Source: Effrenium voratum (Eukaryota > Sar > Dinophyceae > Suessiales > Symbiodiniaceae). From it: a stretch of 64,000 bases of DNA. The stretch is taken from positions 356,001-420,000 of the forward strand of contig CAUJNA010001513.1 of assembly GCA_963377175.1 (NCBI GenBank), given 5' to 3'. The stretch's first letter is position 1. Each line of letters begins with the position of its first letter. The position numbers and the translations under genes were made by a program. This document shows, piece by piece, positions 48,401-60,808 of this stretch. Under the pieces are notes generated by a model. It made no database searches. It had not been told where the DNA came from and saw only the letters and a list, made by a program, of their open reading frames with translations.

Positions 48401-51400
48401 CCACCGCGGGAGGCCTCGTGCGGGCCGACAAGAGGCCGGGCTCATGGTCGGATCCGGGGGTGAGGTCAATGGGTCTGGGTGAATTATAACGACCTCACAC
48501 GACCTCACCCCAAATGGTGGTAAATGTGGGGAATAGCCCCCCAACCATCTTATTTCAGGTTGGTAAAATATTATAATTTATAATTCACCCAGATGGGTGG
48601 CCGAAAATTGGGACCCCCTGGACCCCCTTTCAGGATTCCCTCTACATTTTCCTTTTGGCGGCTTTATACATCACCTGGTTGCGAACTTGCGGTGAGATTC
48701 CTTTGGCGAGGTGATGTTTGACAGGGAATGCTGGGAGGGAGCCCCCGGCTTGGCCCAGGCAGCGGCCTTAAGGTAGAATCCTTGAGAAGTTCTTCATGGT
48801 TGTTGTTGGGAACCATTTTACATTTTTGCTTGTTGTGGTTTAGTGGGAAATTTATTTGGTTTCTCCCCTTCCAACGTCAACCAAGTCTTGAGGTCTTGCA
48901 CAAATCCAGGGCCGGCTGAAATCACATGTCATCTATGACTGGAGAATCTGTCAAACTGGCAGCTTGTCTGCTGTTGACAGTAAGGTTTTTGCCATTGCGG
49001 CATTGCAGCGGCAAAAATATAGGGAGGAGTGACATCGATATTACACATCAAGTCACTTTCGTAACCGGGGGAGTACAAGCACCAAGATATGATGAGCTTC
49101 ATACATTGGCAGGAGGTGTTTTTTCTTGCTGCAAGGGTCACTATAGGCTTCCTTGGTTGTTGAATGTCAACATTCGGAGCGGATATCTAAGTACAAGCAG
49201 CCCTGTCAAACCACAGGTGCGGCTTGTCAGCTGCTTGCCTCCAACATCCTCATGGAGTCCACTTCCCCGACTGGATGTTGATAGCGAGCTCGCCGATTCT
49301 GGGGTAGAACGAGCTCACCATGTTTGTTGGGTCCCCGCTTGGGGATCCAATTCTTAATTCGGCTGTTGGAATTATAGCAATGGAAAGTTCGGGCGGCAAA
49401 TCCGCCCAAAGGCTTGGTAGGGCGTGGCTCAGCATCCACGTACGAATCGGTTCGATTGTGGATTCCAACTGAGCTGAAACCACGAAAACCAACATGACTG
49501 TGGTCAATACAGGCAATGCCCCTCCTCCCTACCCGCACTTGAGGAAACCACCAAATGCCTGAAACATCCAAATCTCACATGCGCGTAAACCATATTACAA
49601 TAACAATGTGTATACTAGTAGTATTTACATTTACTATTACATAAACCAATCACATATAACAAGCAAGGTTCATGAACGTTGTTTTGCATCACATTCATTG
49701 CGGTTCACCTCTTTCTCTTCTTTATATCAACGAGCCACGTTGCAGGAAGATCTCCTGGAGTTGTTTTCCAAATCCCTTGCCTTTGGCGTGCGTTCGGCGA
49801 TGCTCTTAATTAGGGGTTTAGGCGTTGGTCCTTAGACCCCTAAAATGGTAGTGGTCTTTTTGGCTGTCCTTTAGAACACCAACACGGGCACCCTTAACTT
49901 GTTTAAACACGCCCATATATGTGTCCAAATAGGGGCGAGCCCAAAATTGCTTGCTGTCAAAATGCTTTCTGCATAAAACCACTCACACCACGGGTAGTAG
50001 CCGCACCAGCAAAAGCCGCATATTTGGGTTGTAGCACAGGTTATAGATTATAAGGGTAGTAACTCCAGTTACCCCATTCAGAACCATGGTTGCAACCTAC
50101 GCTCCGCTTATCCCCCCCCCCACTCAGAGCATTGGGTGCAACCCATCTATACTTACTAAGTTGGTTGAACACGCGCCGCACGCCGCACTCGTTCTATACT
50201 TACTAAGTTGGTTGAACACACTCGTTTGTCTATCTATACACACCTATCTAGATATATGTACATATGTATACAAACCTATCTATACAAACTTATCTATACA
50301 AACCTATCTATGCAAACCTACCTATACAACCCTATCTATACAAACCTATATACAAACCTATCTATACAAACCTATCTCTACAAACCTATCTATACAAACC
50401 TATCTATACAAACCTATCTATACACACCTATCTATACCAACCTTTCTATACAAACCTATCTATGCAAACTTATCTATACATATACCTATCTATACAAACC
50501 TATCTATACAAACCTATCTATACACACCTATCTATACACACCTTTCTATACAAACCTATCTATACAAGCTTATCTATACATACCTATCTATACAAACCTA
50601 TCTATACACACCTATCTATACAAACCTTTCTATACAAACCTATCTATACATATACCTATCTATACAAACCTATCTATACAAACCTATCTATACACACCTA
50701 TCTATACACACCTTTCTATACAAACCTATCTATACAAGCTTATCTATACATACCTATCTATACAAACCTATCTATACACACCTATCTATACAAACCTTTC
50801 TATACAAACCTATCTATACAAACCTATCTATACAAACCTATCTATACAAACCTATCTATACTCACTCGTCTCTTAGGGGCCAAGTCGTCTTCAAGTTCAG
50901 CCGCAACACCCACCACGTGCACCTCTCCGGTCTGGCCATTCGGAAGCTCAACGAGGCGAACACGTGCGAGCGAACACGTGCGGAGCGCCGAGGTCCAAGG
51001 TGAAAACTGCTCCAGGGGTGCTCAACCTGGCTATGGGTCTTAGAAGTTGTTGGAACCTCAAGAGGGGTTGGATCTTTTTGTTTTTGTTCTAATTTTGATG
51101 TGCACCACAGGGTCGACAAGTAAAGATCATATCCAAATATGTGTTTTTAAGGGAGTGTAACACATTGTGTAGAGGGTGATTCCGAGGATGCCACTTGAAT
51201 GGGCCGTATGCCTTCCTTGTTGGACCTTTGTTGAGGCCACCTTAAGTGAGTATCGTAGTGGAGGGGTGATTTTCAAAGGGAAACAATTGTGCAGGAAGAT
51301 TGACGAGTCCTACCCAGAAGGTGAACATGGTTCAGAGTGTCACTGGTTCAGTGGCTTATTTGGGTGCAGGGGTGCAGGGCGAAATGTGCAGTTTTTAAAT

Positions 51401-52734
51401 TTCAGACAACCTTTTTATCACCCGCTTGTTTGTGCTGGTTGTCTCTCCAAGTTTGGCCTAAATGTCCCACGCACATTGAGCAAGGCCTTCTTTGAGCAAC
51501 ACGTGATCATGTTCTCACTGGAGTATTGGAGTGAGTTTGTTTGCCGAAAGAAGGTCTGGTTTCCTACCTGCCTGTTGGCAGGTTTGGCGTAGCCAACAAG
51601 ATCAAGGAATTTGGTCCATTCTAATATGTTTTCGCAGGCGACGAGGATTGATTTCAGGAGGAGCAATGTTTCCATTGAAGCTCAACCCCAAGAAATCTTA
51701 GACCCCCAACCTTCCCAGAGCCGTGACTCGCCACCGTTTTCCTTTTTAGCCCCGAAGAACACCTCAAGTAGACCATGTCTTTTGACGTTTGACGTTTCAG
51801 ACCCAGCTTCCCAGTTGCGTTCTGGGTGTATGACTTCCCCTCAAAAGAGGACTCTGAGAACTTATTTCAATGGTGGGCTGCCAGCTGCACCCTAAGCCCC
51901 GATGCATAGTGGGTACCCTGGTTAGGTGCAAGGGAAACCAGAACGTTTGGGTTCCAAGTCCCTAGTTGACGCACATACCCGAACACCTGGCAGGCTCTAT
52001 TCGGAGTGTGCAGGTATTGGGGGCTGAGACCCAATTCATGCTAAATTGTTGGGGTATGTCTTATGTGCAGAACACAACCTTTGTTCAACGCCTTTAAGGC
52101 TGGCAGGACTCAAGGACCCAGTGATCCAGTTTCGGCCGATTGTGGAAGATAAAGAGTGAGGTCGTTTTGAATCAAGTACCGCAGTACTACTACTTAGTTA
52201 CTTCTTTTACAGAGTACCTGTATAGATCATGTATTGTACAAACACATCGATCATTCATGTTCCATTGAGACCAATGATAATTCTGCGCATGCGATAAAGG
52301 TGTGTGTGTGTGTGTCGTGCTGTACCACCAAATGTTCTGATCCAAAAACGTATAAAGTTCAGGAACTCAGGAAGTGAGTGGTGGTTTGTCTTGTGGTGTC
52401 CCTTTGAACCCAGTTGAACACCCTCAGAAGAACCCACACACTCGATCTTGGATCAGACCATTTGGTGGTACAGCACAAAGTCCAGACTTTCGCCAAACTC
52501 GATGGGGAGTGAGCCCCTACGTTTGACGCGTGCCATCCATGGCGCAGGGCGGCGCGGAAGCGCTGGCTTCGCTGTCGGCCAGCAGCTTCCTCTTCCGGAA
52601 GTCGCCCAACCGGAACTTGGCGCCCAGCAACGGCTGCCCGGCCTAACCGGCGGGCGGTGTGGGCTTTTGGGTCGCCTGCGGTTTTGGTGGTGGCACCAGT
52701 GAAATGGTACCAAAGCCTGTGTGTGTGTGTGTGC

Positions 52735-52830
<96 letters not shown>

Positions 52831-52842
52831 GTGCGTGTGTGC

Positions 52843-52878
<36 letters not shown>

Positions 52879-52931
52879 GTGCGTGTGTGCGTGTGTGCGT
52901 GTGTGCGTGCGTGCGTGCGTGTGTGCGTGTG

Positions 52932-52983
<52 letters not shown>

Positions 52984-55900
52984 TGTGTGTGTGTGTGTGT
53001 TTCACGGGTTTTATGGGTTTTTGGTGGGTTGTTGTTCTTTTTTTGCCAGAGAGAAGGGAGTGGGATTTGTTGGTCATTTGTGGGTGGTTGGGTGTTTAGT
53101 TCCTCGAACTCGACCTACCAAAAATGGGCTTGCAGATCTCGCTCGAGCTTAGTGCAAGTGGTACCCATGAGTGCTTGTTTTGAGTTTTGAAAGCAGCCAA
53201 TTGAGAAGCGTGTGCCTTTCAACACGGGATATGGCTGAACAGCTCCACCATTTATTTGACCTTGGGGATTGCTTTATAGCTGGAAACCAATCTGACACGG
53301 GGTTTGCACATGTTTGCACCCTTCTAGCGCTGAACCGTGGGATGACCGGTGGTGCTTCGGCTGCAGGTTATGTCCAGACTTTGAGCAATGGCTACGCATG
53401 CGAGCTGAAGGGGTGGACGCATTCGAGGAAATACGCCGCTGGGCTGCAAGACTTGGGTCAACTGCATTCTGACTTGCTGTCTCCACTCAGTGAATGAGCA
53501 TAGACAAGTTTCTCCAACCAAACATGGGCATGGACATCTTGGAAGAACGCGGTGTCTAGCTTTCACAGCTCCAAGTGGGTCTTCCCCCCAAAAGGACGGT
53601 GTTCCTTTTGGCTTCCCTGTAGAACCGCGGAAAAAGTAGTGGGACCAACTCCGAAAAGTTGCAGACCCAAGTGGTTTTCTTTGTTGCCCAGTGGCGCCCT
53701 TTTTTCCTTTTTGGGGGAAGGGTTCCCTTTAAAACTCAACCAACCAAAAAAGGATGCCCTTTTTTCCCATGGAAATCCACTGGGCATCTCAGTTTTCGTT
53801 TTGTTTCAGGCGAAGGGCTTCCTACGAAATCGGAAGGGCACTGCCACCGCCCTCCTCTACGGCCTGGAGCCAGGCCCCGCGGAGGGAATCGGATCGGTGG
53901 CCTCAAGGGTCGAAGGGTTTGGCTTGACTCAGTTTGCCGCAAAGGGGTTTGTTGCTTTTTGTCGGGGGCTTGAAGGTTTGTGTTTTTTTTTGGGGGGTTC
54001 GAGGGGGTCTCTTTTTTCGAGCTTGGGACTCTTTGTTCCCCGAATCGAATCTGTTGCACCCCGAAATGTCGCTTCCACTAAAGTGGGGAAGCTATGGTCG
54101 GTTTGGCCCTGTTTGGTTTCAGGCCCAATTCGACACGCCTTGTTCAGTGTTTTTGGTTTGGGGGGGGGACCTTTTTCGTCTTCATGTGATGTGGCTCTGA
54201 TTTTTTGAACTTCCTCCCAGTAGGCATGACCCAAGGGTCCCAATCCAGAGTTGAGGCGTGCCCAACACCCCGATTGGCCCTTAGGTGTGCCTTCGTAAAG
54301 CTTCTTGTAAGGCCTACATGGAGACCCAACAGTTGTAATGTTCGGTTGGTTTCCATTGAACCCCACCCCCCCACCCCAAAAAAAAGAGGAATCAAGATTG
54401 CCAACTCTAAACAAACGCAAACGCGCCAAGACTTACAACAAGCAGCAAACTCTTACACTGGCTATGCTTCGTCGGCAAGCAGAGGCCTGACCGCGTGCTG
54501 AGGCTCTTTGTACGCCTGGAAGGTGTACCAGTACGCATCCGCGTTTGCCGGCAAGAACCTGCTCAAGGTGAACGGATTGCGGCTCGGCCGGCTCCAGGGG
54601 GTCCGGTATGTGAGTTCGGGAGTGGTGAAGCTGCCATGCATGGGCCGGTTTGGCAGGTGGTTCAACTGCCTGGTTGAAATGGACCTAGGTCCCCCAGTGC
54701 CCTTTTTACCGTTTTGTTTTGGGGGGGGGGTTCCCCTACTAGAATAGACAGAAAAAAGAAACGGTACCCTCATTCTAACCTCCCTACTGGAGGGAGTTCC
54801 TAGGGAATCAGAGGAAAGCCAGGCCCAGCCGGTGTAAACCCGGTTGAGTCAACGGGGCTGAGGGTGCTGCCCATTTGGTGTTGTCTGCTTGAGGGAAACC
54901 AAACTGGGCACCAACTATCTTGGGAGTCCCTCGATGTTCACGCAGGCCGAAGCGGGCGGATACCTGATGCGTTTGTCTGCACATGTGGCGAACACCCAAA
55001 GTGCGGGTCAATCCAAAAGGGTCTTCTTCTTGACTTCAACGGCGGCTCTCATACTGTGGATGGACAAAATCCTGCACCACTTTAAACCCATGGGAAACCA
55101 TGTTTGTCGGTATTTCCAGGTGAATCATCACTCCACAGTTTCTTAGGTGGTGCGAAAATCACCACATCTTGAGAATCGATCGCCGCAGGGTGACGCGGCA
55201 ATACAGTCTAACTGTCTTCACCACTTCAACTACAAGCAGGTACTTGGTTTTCCAGCCAGATCCCTGAAAGTTGAATGTTTGATATATATCCTTTGGGTAC
55301 CCTCCCTTCCACTAACATAGCACCTGTGGGAGAGTACCTGGAAGATAAGCTTCCTCTTGTGGAACCCCCCTATCAGGTGCCATGTTAGTGGGAGTGAGGG
55401 TACTTGGTTTTCCAGACAGATCCCTGAAAGTCGAAAATTAGACATATCCTTTGGGTACATGAAGGCATAAAGGTGGCTATCCCTATTAGATATATCCTAT
55501 ATAGGATTTCCATGCTTTGTTTTCCCGAGAGATCCCTTAAAGGCGGCTATCCTTGTTGGACCCTAAGACCACTTCGTCCCAGGGCCAAAGGCGGCCGCGA
55601 CTGGCTCTCGCCTCGAGGTCGCTGGGCTGGACGTATGCGTCCAGAAGCTCGGTGGCCACCAAGACCGGAGCACATCGAGCCAATGAGCTACTCGAATGGA
55701 AGTTGGATCAGGAACAGGAGAAACTGTTGATCCTCTGAAAGAGGGGGGTCCCATCTGAGTGGGTCCCATCTAGCCCCCTTGATCTTTGCGCTTTTGTTTT
55801 GAAGGGAATCTATCACTACGGAACATATGTGGGGTTGTCCTTTCTTGAGGGTACCCTTTTTGGTTGGCTTGAAAGGGACACCAACAGGAAAGACCGGCAT

Positions 55901-57531
55901 TCATTTTGCAGGTCCTTAAGACGAGCCCATGCTGTGGCTGGTGCAATCCATTTCTCACCGTTCAGGAACTCTGGAATGATTCGGATCCGTTGTAAATGCC
56001 AACAAACATTATGCCCATCCACAGTTCCACCCCTGGAATCCACTTGTGGAGCTGGGCTTTTTCCGGCCACAAGGTGCCGATTTTAGGACAGGTATTTGTC
56101 CCAGATTGCTGTTATTGAAAGATCCTTTGAAGAGAAGACAAAGGAAAGCCACCCACGTGTGCAGAGACTTCAAGCGGGGCTCGTTGTTCGTTAAGCTTTG
56201 TCTCTTGACCCCCTTGGGACAAAGGAACTTCCCGGAAGAGGAAATCTCAAGGGAATGAAGCGAGACGGATTCAGGCACGGCCAGATCTTGTTCGAGTTCC
56301 CGAGGACGGGTGGATGCCAAGAAAGGTGTATCTTTCCATTTGGGACCTTTGCTTGGTTTGAAGGCGAAGCAGCCAGTTTTGGAGGTCCATTTCCGCCACT
56401 TGAAAAATATGTGGGCTTGTTCAAGGCAGCTCTATCATCCCCTCCCCTGGAGAAACATGAGTACGTGTGTGTGTACACTACTTATCTATGGTAGACATCG
56501 GCCTGGAAGAGTGGTTTGGGCTGAAAGGCAAAGCCTGCCATTTAGTTGCTGAATATTTGCCTTTGCATGGAAATCACAAAACCATGGATTGAGCCCATAG
56601 ATCATTTGTTTCTCCAGGTTTAAATTGATAGTTTTACAGGGGACTGTCCGAAGTAGAAGAATTCAACCTTCGTATGGCATGGGAGAGCCAGGGCGAACGA
56701 GTCCGGTTTGCGTTTTGGCATATAGAACTTATGTATAGGTGTGTGTTTTGTGTAACTGTGCATCTATTCCAACAGGACTTGGTGAAGGGAAACCAAAGGC
56801 CAAGCAAAGGGAAGCCATTTGGGGGCTCCCCATTTTGACACATGAATTTCAATTTGCGACCCTTTAGTGCACATCATGGTGCGGATTCATGCCCACCAAC
56901 CACTCTTGAGGTGCTTCCCTCTTAGAATTCATAACCATGTATCTATGTCGGGTAGTTTCTCCGGCGCGCCCCCCCAACGACGTGGCTCGCATCTGAGCGA
57001 TTGAGCCGAGCGCGGGAAAACGCAGGACGAGCAGACACGTGCACTTGTCGGGCCTGGCATTTGCCAAGGTCTTCGAGGTGGGGCTGGGTTCGGCGGTCGA
57101 ATTTGGGGCGGGAAGTGTGGATGTGCTTCTTACAGGTATCTAGGGGTTGATTCCACATTCTTTTCAGCCATCGTCATTTTCAAAAACCAGCCATGTTTTC
57201 AGGGTTTTTGGTGGATTTCTAGAAAGAAGGATCCCTGGAAAGAATGGGGAGGCTACTCCTAGAAGGTAGAGTTCCTGACAGATGTCTGGGGGGTCATTCA
57301 CAGCGCATTTCCGGCCCGGCCAAACAGGCATGGGACTCCAGGGAAGCAACACGCTTGAGTTTCTTACGTGGGACCCAGCCACCTCAGGCTCCTGACGTGC
57401 AGCTTGCAGGTTGTGGGTCCCTCACACGCGTGGGGGGGTTCTTTCCAGGAAGGCCCCTTGTGGCAGTCCTAAAGAACACCAAAGCAGTGTTACACAACGC
57501 AAACACAGAAACAAAGAAACAATCAACCACA

Positions 57532-57572
<41 letters not shown>

Positions 57573-59471
57573 CAAACAAACAAACAAACAAACAAAGAAA
57601 ACACAGTTTCCCAGGCTTCTTTGCTTGAGATTTCTTGTGTGCGTCTGTGGTACATGTGCAGCTTGAAGCTCCCATGATGTCAGGACGGAGATGGATACTT
57701 GTCGAGGATGCAAGACAGCAACTTCAATGAGTCTTGGCTGCTTCTACTTCGAGATATGTGCCTGCCTTTCGGTCAAAAGGCAGCCATTCAATACTTCCCT
57801 ACACTTGGTTGTCCATGTGTTTTTCTTTAAACCAGCCCGACAAGGATACCCTGAAAAACAGAAGCTCATTTGCAGTGTATTAGTTTGATTCAACGTAGAG
57901 AGCAGTGCCCGAACGAAGAGCCGGCAAGTTGGAAAGCCGACGAGCGCTGATGCAGAGCCTCTATCCACACTCGTTGTCGCCATGAGCTACATCATAGAAT
58001 GCTACTAAAGCTGCCAGATGTTCACTGTTGCATGGCCGGCGGCTTGAATTTTCAGTGTCTCTGAACAAGCACAAGTCATTTTACACCAGCTTGTTTTTCC
58101 CTCCGGCCTGACGGCCGATGAGTCCATCAAACTGGTTGCATCTTCGGGGCTCAAAATGGCCCTTGCGTTTTTTTTTTTTTCTCCCCCGTTTTTTTCAGGG
58201 ACACTTTGAGGATGATACTTTGGAAGAGATGGGGAGGCTCCGTGTTAAATCGGGATCGGAAAGAAGGGATCTGTTGTGACGCCTTCCACCTTGCTGTTTC
58301 GGATGATGGAAGAAACGGATTCAATGGCAATGACTTTGCAGGGGCCAAGTGTGCCAGTGGTCAAGCCCGTGTTCACCAAAAGAGAGTCGAGTCCGAGCCC
58401 ATTCTGCCAGTCCTTATTCGTATCAGCCTTGTTCACCTTTTGAAAGAAGCTTCATTTCGGGAGGATGTTTTCTCGCAGACCTTGCGGCGCATCATTGTCA
58501 TTGCATGTATCCAGATGTTCTTTGACAATTTTTTGTGCACAAGATCATGAACCGAAAACACTGACTGCATTGGTTTTGGGTAGTTGTTGCTTAGTTGAAG
58601 GCCAATTGGCAAAGGGATAACCGCCCATTAGGTTGCCCTATTTTGACCTGGCCAGCGGGATTTGGGACTCCCATGCCCTGGAAAGCCAAAATTCAAGCAG
58701 CGATGGCCCACCTGGGTGTCACAGGGGTCATCTCCGTTAGATGCCGCTGATTTGTGGGAAGCTTGCGAACGGAAAGGCGCTCGTTTGGGCCTTGGTTTGC
58801 TTTTGGCCCGCCTTTCAAGCCGGTCCAACACGGGGCGGAGACTTGTCTACTTGAAAGGTATAGCCTTATTTGGAGGGATTCCCATCCTACCTCAAAGCTG
58901 CTCAACCCCAGAGAGAATACCGCCAAGAAAACGTGCCTCCTCATATCGACCAGCACCTCGCATTGCTTCGCCATGTCAACTCATGCCTTTCCGTCGGCTT
59001 GCTGAGGACCGAGGAGACACCACGCTGAGGGACTCGACTACCTACAAGTACCCTGACTGCTCTTTTCTTGAGCCTTCAACTGGGGTTTCCCTCGGTATTG
59101 CGTTATGAGGATAGGGGTCTTCACAGGCAGCTCTCATGGGCTTTGCAAGGGACATTTGAAATATGTCAACGTCCTTGAAGCCAACTCAACATGCTTTGGG
59201 TTGGCTTTGGGATACACACAAGACTAGAGTGCAGGACTCAAATCGAGTGGGTGTCGTGGCGAGTCAAGTGCCTCGAGTATCGAAAAGGAAATGCAGGTCG
59301 AGCCGAAACGGGTTCCCTCTAGGTACTTCAACCGGGGTAAAGCAAGCATCAGCGGCTCACGGTGGGGACCAAATGAACACTCATCGATCACTGGCAGGTA
59401 CACAGGGGAGCGTTTGCTTGACCTGCCCCCTGCTAACAGAAAAGGTTGGTCCCCGGCTGGATCGGGGACTC

Positions 59472-59523
<52 letters not shown>

Positions 59524-60742
59524 AAGGCTACGAGCGAGGCCCCAACAAAACACAAGCGGAACAAAACAAACCAACAGAAGCAAACTGACCCCAAGTTTGG
59601 TGTACGAGAAGCACAGGGGAGCCAAAGTTTAGGGTCTCCGAGGGTAACAACCCCAAGCAAGACAGAGTACTTCAACCTGATAAATGATGCGGGCTGCGAA
59701 GACGACAGGTGGAAGGCGAGGAAGCCCTCGCCAAGCAGCGTACCGGAAGAACAGGGAAAAAAGCGGAAGGTGAAGTCGTGTGCCAAGGAAACACAAAGAA
59801 GACAACCAGGGAGCTTGAAGGGCCAGAAGCCGTCCTGCATCATCGGGGCCAAGAGAAACAAAGCGAATAGGACCCGAATGCCGACAAGCCGGGAGACGAA
59901 GAAGACGAAGACGGAGAGAGTTTACACATACTCGTAGATAGAAGACCGACACGAAAAAGAAGACCACCAGGTAACAGACGAAGAAGACAAGAAACTTGAA
60001 CAGAGACAGGGAGAATAATCCATCCCGCAAAGGGGCCAACAGGAAGAGCGCAAGCAAAGCGGACGAGGAACTTTGCGAAGTAGATAGTTAATAGGGCGGG
60101 TAGCCATCCCGTAAAGGGGGCGATAGCAGGAAGACGGACGGAAGAGCTTAAAGTGGAAGCGACGAAAGACTGCAAGCACAACAACCGCTCAAATCATGTG
60201 AGCTGCACTCAAGAATTTATTAAGGTTGCCTTTAGAATCAAGGCCCCCCATGTCTCCTGACATGTATCACAAAGTGCAAGCTAGCAAGCGTCTGAAGAAA
60301 TTGAAAGCAGCAACTCGATTTACACCAAACACGACCGACTTCAACCAACCACAGGCAGGGCAACAACACGCCATCTCACTTTGCTTGTGGCTAGTAGAGG
60401 TCCAAGATTTTAGGCTGCTCCGCTTTGTGTTTGCATATGTTTTGAACAATGTTTGAACATGGTTGTGTGTTTATGGTTGTTTTTTGGTTGTTTGCCTGTC
60501 TGTCCGTTTCTTTGTTTGGTTGGTTGGTTGTTTTTTTGTTTTGACGCTGCTCTGGTGAGCAGCCTAGGCGCTTCAACACCCCGGAGCGTTCCAATCAAAT
60601 CGCGCATGCCAACACGAATTGAACAATATGCGTAAAGATATTTTCAAACATTCAAACACTTTCAATCATACTAAACAAACACTGATTCCAAAATAAGCTC
60701 CAACAAACTAACAGCCAACCAACCAACCAACCAACCAACCAA

Positions 60743-60808
<66 letters not shown>

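Noticed and set aside
48461..48466. GGG|GTGAGG as the donor of exon 48,298
   Set aside because: Good GT consensus, but using it inserts nine extra residues and breaks the frame-restoring join to GQVVFKF. The GC donor at 48,435 restores ADKRGQVVF. RNA could still show it as an alternative.
50086..51003. A 305-residue + strand frame as a stand-alone repeat protein
   Set aside because: All three frames of the 14-bp array are equally open, and its 3' end coincides with an intron acceptor supported by homology. Kept only as a finding about read-through.
52643..53190. Cys/Val- and His/Thr-rich frames near 53 kb
   Set aside because: Translations of the GT microsatellite.
22893..57135. Assignment of the repeated domain to fibronectin type III because of GLEPG-x-x-Y
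   Set aside because: The motif resembles FN3 superficially, but GWTHTR, AGKN...VNG and HVHLSGLAV do not fit the FN3 layout or length.
59446..59937. A 163-residue Lys-rich open frame and overlapping minus-strand frames
   Set aside because: They follow from strong purine skew. No recognisable domain, no splice or codon signature; it lies inside a predicted intron.
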